In this document: positions 1 through 13,842 of the stretch, piece by piece
Position numbering within the stretch: the stretch's first letter is position 1
Layout: each line of letters opens with the position of its first letter
From: Ilyonectria destructans
Lineage: Eukaryota > Ascomycota > Sordariomycetes > Hypocreales > Nectriaceae
Assembly (NCBI GenBank): GCA_020740775.1
Contig: JAHEWK010000014.1
Span: 1,054,001-1,118,000 of the forward strand
DNA length: 64,000 nucleotides
Reading direction: 5' to 3'
Notes under the pieces: generated by a model
What the model saw: only the letters and a program-made list of their open reading frames with translations
Database searches by the model: none
What the model was told of the DNA's origin: nothing
Program-made: the position numbers and the translations under genes

Positions 1-98
1 CTTTATATTAATCTCTAGCTTTAAGTAGGCCTACTTAGGGCTTAAACTTATAAACTAATTTTAAAGAGTTCTAATAGTAATTTACTAATATTCTTATA
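1..98 (-). repeat. Partial 3' LTR of G2 copy 1
   Basis: Positions 1-98 match the LTR starts at about 8,486, 15,609 and 41,675 in the same orientation, including the stretch around ctctagctttaagtaggcc. The end lies to the left of the window. Confidence 0.65.
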
Positions 99-102
99 AT
101 TA

Positions 103-112
103 CCCTCCCTTT
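103..112 (-). other. Polypurine tract of G2
   Basis: The minus strand reads AAAGGGAGGG four bases before the LTR start, which is the place and composition expected for the plus-strand primer of an LTR retrotransposon. Confidence 0.5.
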
Positions 113-3100
113 AGTAGGCCTAATCTCTTAGGCTTTATATATAGACTATATATATATATAGTTCTATAACTATAGAGTTTAATATTTTAGGATTAATATA
201 GCTATTCCTTCTATATATATAGTTATTTATCAGTCTGCTAGATATTTAGTTAATCTTCTGCTAGCTATAAATATTTAGCTAGCTTATATATATTTACTAT
301 ATTTCTTATATCTATTTTATTTTTATTTTTCTTCTTTTTTATAATCTCTATTTATAGTAATTCTATAATTAACCTTTTTTATAGTTTCTTTTTTCTCTTT
401 AGTATTTTAATTATAATATTAAATCTTTCTTTTTTTAATATTTTTTTATTATATTAATTTTATTTATTTTTTATTTTATACTTTAGAAATTTTTTAAAGT
501 AGCCTCTAATTAGTTTATTAATTAATATAAAGATAAGATTCTATATTTTATCTGCCTTTAGGCTAAATATTAATATCTTAATTTAATATATAGCTATTTT
601 TCTTTTTCTTTATAATATATATACTATAAGTATAATAAGATTAAATATAATATAGTAAGTATATCTATCTTCTTTTTAATAGATATTTAGCTAACTTTCT
701 ATAGATATCTAAAGAGCTAATATCTATTATAGTATAATATTAGAACTTTCTTATATAATTTAGTTATTAGTAGAATATTTTATTAATTCTTAAGATACCT
801 TTAGATATATTTAGATAATAGTAGATATATTATACTATATATATCTATAGAAATATATAGCAGTTAACTACTAATTTTATTATTAATTCTATTAATAGAA
901 TTTCCTTAATTATTCTAATTTAAATTTAAAAATTAATTTTAATCTATAAGCTTCTTATTATTTATTATTTTTATATAGTAAGTTTTTTATTATTATTATT
1001 TTATTAAATTTATACTAATTATTTTATAGACTAAATAACTCTTTAAGCTAAATAAACTTATAGTTTATCTTTAAGCTATTTAATCTATTTACTTTCTTAT
1101 TAATTTAATTACTATAACTTTAATAGTATCTTTTTAATAGTTATTTAATATTTTTTTAATTTCTAATTTTAATACTATAATAAAGAAGAATATAGATGTT
1201 TTTATATATATTTTTTTTACTCTTATTATATAATCTTTTTAATTAGAATATTTATAATTTTACCCCTTTTATAGTAATTTACTATAAAGATATTAAGCTC
1301 TCTTAATATAGAATTTGTAATTATATACCTTATATTTATATTATATCTTTAGATATTAATTCTAATATTATTAATTTTCTAATTTAATTTAAAATTAATT
1401 TAATAATATTAACCTCTTATAGTATCTTTATTCTATTTTTAGCCCTCTTAAAGAAATATACTAATAAATTTAAAAAGATTTCTAAATCTATTAAATATAT
1501 AGAATCTAATAATAATAAGAATATTACTCTAGTAGATATTATTTTAATTTTTAATAATATTTTAAATAATAATATTTATATATTTAGATAGTAATATTCT
1601 CTCTTTAGTTTATTTTTTATTAATATAAATAATAATATCCCTTTTAGTAATTTTTTTATTTTTAACCTAAAGAGTTCTATTTTTATATTTCTTTAGTCTA
1701 TTAAGTTTTCTTTTATATAAGATTTCTCTTTATATAAGAAAGTATTTATCTTTATACTTACTATTTATTATATATTTTATAATTATAAAGTAGCTATTTT
1801 TATAATTTATTTTAATCTATTTTTTTATTAATATATCTTAAATATAATTTAACTATTTTCTTTTAGTATTTCTATTTCTAATATTAGTTTTTTATTTAAT
1901 ATAGAATTTTCTATCTTTAAGGCTATTATTATATTTTTAGATAGTTTATTTAATAGTAATAATAATAATAATAAGTTTATTAATAACTTTAAGATTACTA
2001 TATTTCTTCTTTTTAGTTTTTTTAATATTAATAATAAGTATATTTAGTCCCTTAAGAATAATAAGCTGGCTGCTATCTAATATATTATTACTTAATTATT
2101 AATAAATAAGACTATAAGATATCTTAATATTACTATACTTCTACTAAAGAAATACTATTATAAATCTTTTTCTATTAAAATCTCTTCTATAATTAAATAT
2201 TCTTTTAAATCTTTTTTTAATAAGATTTTTTCTTTTTTAGTAATTATATTTATTACTTTTTTAAATTTAAAGAAAAAATATTATATTAAAATTAGAGATT
2301 TTATACTTTTTTTTTTTAAATATAATAAGATCTATCTTATAACTTTTTATTATAATAGCCTTTAATCTATTTTATTTTTTAAAAAATAATTTCTTTTTTT
2401 TCCTTTATAATTTTTTTTTTTTATAATTTTAATAGATTTCTAATTTTATAATTTACTCTTAATAGTTTTTAATAGCTTTTAGTTTCTAGAGTAAATAGAA
2501 TAGAAATTAAATATATAAATTTTATACTATTTATTCTATTTTTTATAAATATTTATAGATTTATATTATTTAAAGTATTATTTAATTTTTACTATTATAT
2601 TTATTAAATAGATTTTTAATTTCTATATATTATATTCTACTAATTAATTTATTTATTTTATATAATATTATATAATATCTCTATTATTAGTATATTCTAT
2701 AATTTCTTCTGCTTTTTATTTATCTATTTCTTTTTTTAACTTAAGAAGTAAATTTAATAGATTTTTAATATTTCTTTATTCTTCTTAAGATTTAATTAAA
2801 ATTATTAAAAATATATTATATATTCTATAATACTATTTTAATAGATAAATTTAATATATCTATTTATTAATATATTTAATAATTATAATCTTAATATATT
2901 TAGATTTTAATTTTTAATTTTTAAATTTAAAATTTTAAGTAGATAAATTAATAATTTAATCTTTTTAATAGATTTATAATTTATATTATATATTATAGTA
3001 TTTTATCTATAATTCTATAGTAATATATTAATATTACTATATTTAATTTTATATCTATTAAATTATTTTAAAAAGATTTTTAAATTTTTTATATTTAGAT

Positions 3101-6100
3101 TTTTATATATTATAATATATATTCTACTATATATAGATAATATCTATTAAGTATCTATATAGAGAATATACTAATAGTACTATAGTAGCTATTATTATAT
3201 ATAAATTCCTCTTTTAGTAATTATACTATTTATTATTTTAATAATTTTCTAGTAAAAATATATAAATACTTTTTTAGTATTTAATATATTTATTCTATCT
3301 AGCTATCTATTTATATATAATATATAGTTAATAGTTATCTATAAATATATTATTTTTTTATTAGATCTTTTTAGAATTTATTTATAAGTAGCTTATTATA
3401 ATTACTTATAATTTCTTTTAAGATTCTAAATTAATATTTAATTTATTTATATAGAACCTATATTAAATATATAGTAATTAACTGCTTTATTATTAGTATA
3501 AATATTATATATTTAGTTATATAATATATTATAATTAAAATAATATTATATTATTTTCTATTTATTTTAATATTTATAGATAGTTTTATTATAAAATTTA
3601 AATTAATTTTCTAAAAAGAGTATAATAATAATAATAATAATTATAATTATCTATATAATCTATATTTTAATATATATATATTTTAATACTATTAATAGCT
3701 TATAATATAGAGTTTAATATTCTTATTAATTTCTTTTTAATAGAATTTATAGCTAATTAATTTAGCTATTTTTATAGCTTTTATATATTCTAATTTAAAG
3801 TTATTATAATATTAATAAAAAATCTTTATTTATAATATTTTTTATTTTAAAATTACTAATCTATTTTTAAAGAATAAAATTCTATTTCTATTTATAGTAT
3901 ACTTTTTATATCTTTTAATATTCTATTTAATTTTTACTATCTAACTCTAATAATTTTAATTTTAAACTTATAGTCTATAGATTAATTTTTCTAATTTCTA
4001 TAGAATTTAATTAAGAAATATTATTTTACTCTATATAAATTCTATTATAATTAGATATAGAATATACTACTTTAAAATAATAATTTTAACTTCTAATAAT
4101 TTCTTTTTATTTAAGTTTCCTTTAGATATCTATAAAACCTTTTTTACTTTTTTATTAAATATATTAATCTTTATATTAATATAGATAACTATAGAGATTA
4201 ATACTTTTTTAAATATCTAATTAGCTATTATTAATATATTATATTAATTAAAAGAAGAAAAATCTTTTTATATAGAATTAATAAGATTTATTTATACTAT
4301 TTAAATAAAAACTTTAGCTATTTTAATTTTACTTTTTATAATACTAATTATTTATTATATATTTAGTAGAAGCTTATCTATAAGCTATAGCTTTCTTATT
4401 AATAATAATAGAATATTATAGTAAGAAATATCTTTTTTTATATAATTTAATCTTTTTAATAATCTATTTATAAAATTTAAAATATTAGCTTAATATTAAA
4501 TATTAAAATTAAATACTATTAAATAGTATATTTATTATATAAATTTTCTATAGAGATTTTATATTAATATACTAATTACTCTCTTAAATATAATATAATC
4601 TATTAAAAGTAGAAATTTTTAAAATAAATCTTAAAGATAATACCTTTAGTATTTTAAGCTTTTTATAATAGCTAGTAATTTCTATTATTCTATATTTTAT
4701 TATTATTTTATATTAATAAGCTTCTATAAATAGTATACTATAGATTACTATTAATTACTAAAAAATTAAAATAATATATTTAAAATTACTTTAATAGAGA
4801 TATCTATTTTTATTTTTATTAGTAATTAAAATTTCTAATATTATAAAATATCTATTAAATAGAATTTTTATTTAAATTTTTTAAAATTTACTTTAATTTC
4901 TTTTAACTATATAAAATTATCTATTTTTTTTTCTTATTACTCTTAAATATTAATAAAAATAATTTAATATTTTTTATATATTTTAAAATAAATTTCTAAT
5001 AGAAATTCTAAAATTCTAAAAAAATCTATATATCTTAAAAAAATATTAAAATCTTCTATTTAATAATAATTTAAATTTATATAGAATCTATTTTAATATT
5101 ATTCTAATTAATAATATACTTTAAGAATTTAACTTTTTATTAATAGAAAGTATATTTTAATAGTTTTATATATAGCTAGAAATTATATAATCTTTATAGA
5201 ACTTTCTTTATATTCTTTATATATTATTTCCTTAAATTAAAATAAACTATAATATTATTAAAGTAGAAAATATAATAAGTATCTAATAATTTAATTAATA
5301 TTTAGTAAATATATATTTAAGATATTATAGATATATTAATTAATTTAAATAGTATAACTATATATTTATAGTAATTATATTATATTTAGAAAGTAATCTT
5401 TTAGTAATTATTTAATTTAATTTAAATTTAATAATAGATATTTCTAATATTAATTTTTAAAATCTATTTTATTTTAAAAAATTAATTTAATAGATTTTTA
5501 ATAAGAAAAAAAGAATATTAATTTTTAATAGTAATAGTATTTAATTCTTAATAATCTATATATAATTAAATTAATTTCTTTTTTAAATATAAATAGAACA
5601 AAAAATTATATTTTACTTATTAACTCTATAATATAGCTATTTATTAGATTTTTATTAATATATTATCTTAATATCTTATATTAATCTCTATTTAATAAGT
5701 AAATTAATTTATATAGTAGTTTTTTATCTTTTTAAATATTAATAGTATATTTAGCTTCTTTTAGTAGTAATAGTATTTTAGCTATATTCTTATTAAATAT
5801 CCTCTTTTTATTTTTTAATTTAATTAGTAATATTAATATTACTATTTTTAGTTTTTTATTAAAAATATCTATTAGATATTTATTTAGTAAAAATATACTT
5901 AAGATATAGTAAATATATATCTTCTATCTATTTTCTATAATCTTTTTTATAAAATCTTTTAAAATAATAATAAAGAATATTTTATACTATTAGATATATT
6001 TAGCTATATTAATCTAGATATTTTTTTTATTCTATTAAATATAAAAATAGAAGTAAATTATTAGTATTTTTATTTTAATCTACCTCTATAAAAAGCTAAT

Positions 6101-6197
6101 AGATTTTATATAGATAGTCTATACTATTAATTAAAAAGAATATTAATTAATATATTTAATCTAAAGATATAATTTCCCTATTATATACTCTTAAGGT

Positions 6198-6563
6198 CCC
6201 TTAATAAGGAAACCTAATGTTTGAATTTACTGTATTTTCGTTATGCACGTTACAGTTGCTAAGGCCCAAGTTTGGGTTTTAAGCTGCTTTTTTTCTTCTT
6301 CTGCCGGAATCCTGTCTCTTAAGGTTGTTAACTGCAGATAATAGAGTTATTAACTGACCCTATTATCTGCAGACAGTAGGGTTAAAGTTAGAAGAGTTAA
6401 ATTGAAGCTTAAGGTAAAGACCAGTATGTAATAACCTTATTATTTAGCTACTATATCTACTGGTGCTGGGTGTAGTACTTACTATTTAACTTTACTATTT
6501 AAGAATACTATATAGCTTTAATCTATCTGATAATATTAAGTAAAGCTAAAAAAAAAAAACCAA
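6198..6563 (+). mobile_element. Poly-A retroposon (SINE or 5'-truncated LINE type), nearly free of RIP
   Basis: This is a 366-bp insertion inside G2. The empty site is visible at about 39,262 in the second G2 copy. A 15-bp direct repeat atatactcttaaggt flanks it at 6183-6197 and 6564-6578, and the 3' end is an A12 run followed by ccaa, which together indicate target-primed retroposition. It still contains many CA, TG and CG dinucleotides, unlike everything around it. Two RIP-mutated, 5'-truncated copies lie in reverse orientation at 47,728-47,918 and 48,062-48,212. Arms 6332-6344 and 6360-6372 form a perfect 13-bp inverted repeat (CTGCAGATAATAG) with a 15-nt loop. No tRNA-like A/B box was recognised, so SINE versus LINE end is open. 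Confidence 0.75.
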
Positions 6564-8486
6564 ATATACTCTTAAGGTAGAAGCCTATTAATTATCTTAT
6601 AGCTTTAACTTTAGCTACTTTATTAAATAGATATTAATAATATCTATTTATATATAAATATCTATATCTATATTTACTTTCTCTATCTTATAGATATTTA
6701 ATATTAATATTTTACTTTTAATAATTAAATTAATTAATATTATTTTACCTTTTAGTATAAATAGAGCTAATTCTCTCTTTATATCTATTTATTTTTGAAT
6801 AAATTAAATTTCTTTACTTAAGTATTTATATTCTAAATATTTACTATAAATCTATTAGTATTTTTTAGAATTTAAAATATCCTTCTCTATATTTCCTTAT
6901 AAAATAGCTTAACTTACTATATTTATAATAGATATAGTTTAAAATTTTATTTCTAGCTTTTTATATTAGCAGCTTACTATTTAATCTCTATAGTATAATA
7001 TCTATAGATTTAAAGTTTATATTCTATAATATTCTCTTTTTTAAGTAGCTTTATAATAGAAAATAGCTTTAAAATTATCTATTTTTATTTTTATAATTAA
7101 AGCTTAAAAACCTTTTAAAATTCTTTTAAATTTAGTTAAAATAGCTTTTTTTATAATTTATATTCTATATAGATTTACTATTTTAGTTAAAATATATTTA
7201 TAATTACTCTATTTTATATACTATTTTATAAAATCTCTTAAATTTAATTTTTATTTAATTTATTTTACTTTTTAATTACTATTTAAGCCTATAGTAATAC
7301 TAATAGATAAAAATAAAGCTTTTTTTCTATTTAACTATATTAAAAGAGATATATAGAGAACTCTATATAGTAAAATATTCTATTAATATTTATCTATTAA
7401 TCTATTTAAATTCTATAAGCTTATAATAAAGCTATTATTTATATAGAGTTAAATTAATATATTATTTTCTAATAAAAACTAAAAAATTATTTTATATAAA
7501 TTCTAAATAGCTTAATCTTCTAATATAATTCTACTATTATATCTATATTATATATATAAATTTAATTATTATCTATTTAATTTAATATACTACTAATAAG
7601 TCTAATTAAAAATTATTATTAAATTTAATTATATAAATCTAATTATTAATTTTAATACTAATAGCTTTATTAAATAGAAGCTTATAATTATAAGCTAAAG
7701 GTTTTTTATATTCTTAATATAAAATCTATAGTCTTTTAGTAATATTATATAGTATCTTTAAGTAAGCTATTTATTACTATAATAAGCCTTAAAATATCTA
7801 AATTAAAGTACTCTTCTAACTCTTATAATATTTACTTTATAGAGATTTTAATTAGATTCTATAGTATCTATAATTATAGTTTTTTATTATTATTATTAAA
7901 TTTAAATTATATAAGCTAATTTTAAAATATCTCTAAAAAGTTTTCCAGTTCTACTAAAGGTTTAATATTTCTAACTAAAAGCTATCTTTAATAAACTTAA
8001 AGTCTTTTAATAAACTTTATATTTAATATTTTTATCTAATTATTACTTTTTCTATAATTAATTACTTAATAGAGTTTTATTTCTTATTTTTATTTTTATT
8101 AGCTAATAAAGCCTCTATAGAATCTATAAAAAATTACTATAGCTTATTTAAATTAAATTTAATAATTAATTAGTTAGATTTTACTAAAGCTTTAATTTAA
8201 ATAGATATTTATATAATTTTCTTTATTTGATATTTCTATATTAATCTTCTAAAAGGAATAAAAATTAAAGAATTATAAGAAATAGCAGCTAAAGGCTATA
8301 ATTAGAAAGAAAATAGAACTTAAAGTAAGTAAAATAATATAATTAGATTTTAATTTAATAAGTCTATCTCTAGAGGCTTATCTCTCTACTTTATATTAAT
8401 TTCTAGCTTTAAGTAAGCCTACTTAAAGGTTAAGCTTATAGATTAATTCTAAAGAGTTCTAATAGTAATCTACTAGTATTTTTATA

Positions 8487-11400
8487 ATTAGCTAGACTTT
8501 AAGCTTTAATTTTAATTAATTTATTATTAAAGCTTTTTATAGTTTTTTTTATTTTACTACTAACTTCTTATTTTATAATTTTCCTTTTAGGTAATTATAT
8601 TTTAACTTAAATTTTATAGCTACTTTAGTATACTTTTTAATTAATTTTTATATACTTTTTATATTATCTTTAGTAACCTACTAATTATACTCTAATAGTT
8701 AATTTTTCTATTAAATTAAAAAGTAATTTACTTTTTATTTTTATTTTTTATTTTTTATTTTTTTTACTTTTTATTAAAAGTTAATTTCATTAAGATTTAA
8801 AATTAATAGTAATTTAAGTTAGTTTTAATCCCTAAGATATTAGAATTCTAAGAGATTAATATAGAATATATTATAAATATAATTATATTTATTTAAAAGT
8901 ACTAATTAGTAAGCTTATAATTTAATTTTCTTAAGTATTTAAAATAAGCTAATTTTTTTAATATTAATTTATATTTTTCTTTTTTAATATTAAGATTTTT
9001 TATTATAAGACTAATTAGACTACTAATTATAAGGGAAATATCCTTATATTACTTATTATAATTATCTATCTATCTCTTTATAGCTTTTTTATAATACTTC
9101 TTAAGAATTTTATATAGCTTTTTAAGGTAATATATTTTTATATTAGCCTTTAGTACCCCCCTTTTAAATATATTATTCTTATTATATAAATTTAATTTAG
9201 AAAGATAGCTTATTAAGATTTTTTAAAAAAAGGAATTTAATTATATTATTTTTAGTATTATTATATATATATTATACTGATTATAATAATACTATCTAAT
9301 TACTTTATTATATAAATAATAAAATATCTTAAGTAATACTTTAAGATTTAATTTATTCTTTCTATTTATCTATTAATTTATAGATAAAATACTATTAAGA
9401 GATATCTTTTAATATTACTTTAATAGTATAATTTAAATTAGAAGTTACTTATAATTCCTCTAGGGGATTTATATTTTAATTTAATCTTATTATAGAAGAA
9501 TTCTATTACTTTTACTATATTAATTATTATTTAAATAGAAAAAAATACTATATACTTTATATATTAATTAATTATTATTAAAATTATATTAATTTTTTTT
9601 TCTCTTTATTAAATTAATAGAAATTTTATAATAAAATCTATTAAAATTTCTTATTAGAGTTAATTTAATACTTAAAGTAATATAAGCTTACTAAAGAGTT
9701 TATATTTTTTTACTATACCTTTTTAATAGACTATATATATTTATATTTAGTTTTTAATATTTTTATCTATTTCTACTTAATAGAAATATCTTTAGAGGAA
9801 AATATAATTTTTTTTAGCTTTAAAGTAACTAATAAATAGATAATTAAAATATAATTATAAAAAAATATATTTTATAGTCTTTTTATTTAGAATAAATAAC
9901 TATTATTTATAATAAAATTATCTATTTTTAATAGATTAAAATTTACTTTTTTAAGATATTATTATAGAATTATTTCTCTTTTAATATTATATCTTTAGAT
10001 TTTTATTCTAAAGAAATTAAATTAATTTTATAATTAGATAGAATATTACTATCTTATAAATCTCTTTTTAAAATATAGCCTTTTTAGCTATTAAAAGAAA
10101 AATAGATAGCTTATAGTTTATTTTCTTTTAGATTTAATAAATTTAAGTTTTTAAAATTAGTTTATTTAATATACTCTTTAGGAGATTTATAGATAAATTC
10201 TTCTTATTTATATTAATATCCTTTTAATCTTAAGCTTTTTATTTTATCTAATTAAAGTTCTTTTTATTCTTTAGAATTTAAATTATTTTAATTTTAACTA
10301 ATTAGTATTTTAATTAGTTAAGTAATTTAATATTTAAAAGCTTTTTACTTTTAAATTTAAACTATCTTAATAAACTATTAGCTAAATTTATCTTTTTAAA
10401 TTTATACTTTATTATAGAATTATAAAATATAAAATAAATATACTATTTAGTCTGCCCACTATTAAGTCTAGAAGTTTTTATAAAATTTTATAAATTAAAA
10501 TAATTACTTAAAACCTTAATAGAAATTATAGCCCTTTTAAGATAGTATTACTAATATTTAAATAACTCTATAATAGCTATTAATTTCTAATTTAGAGTAT
10601 TATATTTTAATTTAAATTCTTTAAATTTCTATAACTAAAAGGTAAAAAAATAATATAATTCTTACTTATTAAGCTAAAAAGTAATTTTAGCTATTATAAA
10701 TCTAAAGGTATTAGTCTTTAAGTAAATAAAAAGAAATAAATTATAATACCTTAAGAATAATATCTTTTAAAAAGCTTAAATAAGCTAGTAAAATACTCCT
10801 CTTTTAGCTTTATCTAGTAAAATATACTTTAATTTTTTTCTATTTATACTTTCCTTTAGTAAATTACTTAGGAGTATAGTAATCTCTAAATACCTATAGA
10901 TAAATCTATAATAGAAGTTATAAAATTCTAAAAATATCTAAATTTCTTAAAAAACTTTAAATTCTTTCTATTTAGCTATTATTTAAACTCTTTTAGAGTC
11001 TATTAATATCTTCTTATTTAAAAGAATAAACTTAAGGTATTTTATTTTATATTAGTAAAAAGAGTATTTAAATAGCTTAATAAAAAGTTTAGCTTTATAA
11101 AGTTAATTAAGTATCTATTAGAGATATTTTATATAGAAATTCTAATTCTTTAAAAAAATAAAAATATTATTTAGATAAGCTATATAAATAGTATTTAATA
11201 GGCTCTATAAAGCCTAATAAATATAATCTTAGAATATAGTAAGAATATTTATAAATTTAAATAGTATTATTAAATACTTAAAGTAGCTATATTAAATATA
11301 AAATACTATTTTTTATTTATTATTTTTTTTAAATATATATATAATAATAGATATTCTTAATATTAATCTTTAAGAAGAATTTTATACCCTCTATATAGTC

Positions 11401-13842
11401 TATAATCTTTATTATTAGAGGTAAAAAATACTAATTTCTTTTAGTAATAATATTTAATTTTTAGTAATTTATATAAAGCTTTAAACTTCTATCTGATTTT
11501 AATATGAATAGTATAGAAGCTTCTATTAGACTTTTTAAGAGGCAGATATAGCTATTAGTTAGGCTTTTTTTAATATAGTCTTAAAGAGTCTATAGTTTTT
11601 TTAGAAATAGAGGGTATATTAGCCTAAAAGGGGGCTTCTTATTAAAAAGTAACTTAATATTATAATTTATAGCTTAATAGGGAGATAAGATTTTAAAGTT
11701 TTTAGTTAAGAAAATATCTTAGTAATTTAAAAGCTTAAAAAATAAATTAAAACTTTCTTTCTTATTCTAGAGATTATTATTAGAGATTTAAAAGAGTTTA
11801 TTTAAAATTATAATTCTATAGATCTTTATAGTATTTTTATATAGTTATTTAAATTTATATTTAGGAATAGTTTTTAGGCTAGCTTAAAATATTTTAAATA
11901 TCTATATTTAATTTATTAAGTTCTAGTAGATAGTTAGATTTCTTAGGGTTAATATTAATAATAATAAGAAGCTCTTTAAGAAAGTTAAATTCCTTTTAAT
12001 TCTAATTATTATTTATATAAAGATTTTAATCTAGCTCTATATATTTATTATCTTAAGAGGGATAATTTAAGCTTATTTTATTTAGATTTTATATCCTCTA
12101 ATAGCCTTTAGATTTAAAATTTAAGTTTTTTTCTTTTAAAGGTATAAATAGATAGCTAGCTAATTACTAATAAAGTTTATTTCTACCTTTAAATTTAAAA
12201 CTCTATAGATCTTAATAGGTTTTTTATATCTAATTATAATTTTAATAGTTATTTAGAATTTAACTTTAAGAATTAATTTATTAGTTTTTATTAAATTATT
12301 TATATTAACTAATTATTTTTTCTCTTTTTTTTTATTTTAATTTTATTAACCTTAAGTTTCTTTTTTTTCTTCTTAAGATATTTAGATATAAAATACTCTT
12401 TATTATTATAAATATAGTACTTTTAGACTTTATTATTATAATTTTTTAGGTTTTTTCTCTTTTTTTTTAAATTAAAATTATTTCTCTATTAATTATCTTA
12501 ACTATTATAATAGTTTTTTATAGAGGGAGAATCTATACTATTTTTTCTTATAAACTTTAGAAATTACTTTATATTATTCTAGTTTAATTTTCTCTTCTTA
12601 TTATATTTATATTTAGTATTCTAAATTTAGATAGTAAAAATTACTATTTCCTTTTATTTCTTTAGAATTTAAATGTTACTTTAAAGAAAAATAGCCTTAT
12701 AAAAACTTAACTAAAGTTTAATAAGAAAATAGTTAATTTAATATTTATTAGTAGCTAGTAGGCTATATTTCTTAAGAAAATTAAAATAAATATAAAAATT
12801 ATATAGAAATTAATTCTTTTTTTATTTAGCTGCTTCTATCTTATATATAATATTAATTATATAATTTTTAGAGTTTTTTACTAATTCTTCTATTTATTTT
12901 TTAAACTTATTCTAGCTATTTTAAAGGTATTTAGCTATAATAGAATTTTAGATATTAAAATATTAAAACTAATAGATTTAGCCTTTAGTTTCTATATTAT
13001 TTAATATCTTAAGAATCTTCTAGCTACTTAGGTAATATATTCTTAGTACTTTAATAAAGATTTACTTTATTTTCTATAGCTATTTAAATTACTTTTAAAC
13101 TGTAATTAGAATTTTAAGAAGTATAATATTTTTTACTTTTAATTTTAATTTATTTTTTAAGCTTAACTTAATAGTAGATTTATAGTTTTTCTATTTTCTT
13201 TTTTTTTTAAAGTAAAGTATAGAATTAGGATTATTTTAAAGAGGTTTTAGCTAATACTACTTTAACCCTCTTAAGTTTAGCTTAAATTTTTTTTTTTCTA
13301 TAGCTTCTTTATTTATATAGTCTCTATACTAATAGGCTTTCTAATAGATATTTATACTAGTAATTATATAGACTTTTAGATATATTTAAATTTAGAATCT
13401 AAAAGTTCTTTATTATTAGCCTCTTTTAATATATAATTAGAAGGACTTTTACTTATAGAAATAGTTAATATCTTTTTAAATTCTCTCTAACTTTCTTATA
13501 GATTAGAAATATTCTAAAGGTAAGTATTACTAAAAATAGTAAATTTATTATTATTTTTCTATAGGTATATTTAGATACTATTTTTATAATTTAGATAACT
13601 ATAAGAAAAACTTTAGAATATAATATTAATAGAGGGTATTATAATTTATAAGGGATTTAATAATAATAGTTAGATAGTAAAAAGGTATATTTCTAATAAT
13701 AATAGAATTAAAGCTTATTCCTCTTTCTAATTAGAAAAGTAATACTATTTAATTATTTAAGTTTTATCTCTTAATTAGGTTATATATCAGCTAACTATTA
13801 ATTTCTTATTTACTATTAGACCTCTATATATCCCCTCTATTA
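8487..13842 (-). mobile_element. Ty3/Gypsy retrotransposon G1, copy A (3' end missing)
   Basis: Minus-strand element. The 5' LTR is at 13,627-13,842. About 11,560-11,080 reads as Gypsy reverse transcriptase (blocks like SDRSLKLYINY, GIKFFLKINI, a LTNAPATF-like block near 11,210 and a mutated YLDD near 11,160). About 9,760-9,330 reads as integrase core (blocks like NRFYYKI and DR-like, then an IVSDRG-like and an HPQTDGQTER-like region). Stops fall where Trp, Arg and Gln are expected. The order RT then integrase on one strand defines Metaviridae. The 3' portion and 3' LTR seen in copy B are absent, and the element abuts the G2 LTR at 8,486. Confidence 0.75.
13627..13842 (-). repeat. G1 LTR, 216 bp (5' LTR of copy A)
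   Basis: Delimited by taatag at the left and ctatta at the right, relics of TGATAG...CTATCA inverted ends. It has exactly the same 216-bp length as the five other G1 LTRs and aligns with them throughout with transition differences. Confidence 0.8.

Larger units (their letters stand above)
1..8486 (-). mobile_element. Ty3/Gypsy retrotransposon G2, copy 1 (RIP-destroyed, runs off left edge)
   Basis: Read on the minus strand, about 5,610 down to 5,300 gives a stop-riddled but recognisable Gypsy reverse transcriptase: a VLF-x-KK start, then DYR-x-LN, YPLPLI and FTKLD-like blocks in order, with stops where W, R or Q codons would mutate by RIP. The 5' LTR starts near 8,486 (relic of TGTAAGGATACC). 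A second LTR start is at 98, preceded by a polypurine tract (minus-strand AAAGGGAGGG, 103-112), so the element spans the whole interval and its 3' LTR continues off the window. It is interrupted by a 366-bp insertion at 6,198-6,563. A second copy lies at 33,250-41,675. LTR length cannot be set because one LTR is cut by the window edge. No functional product is possible. Confidence 0.75.
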
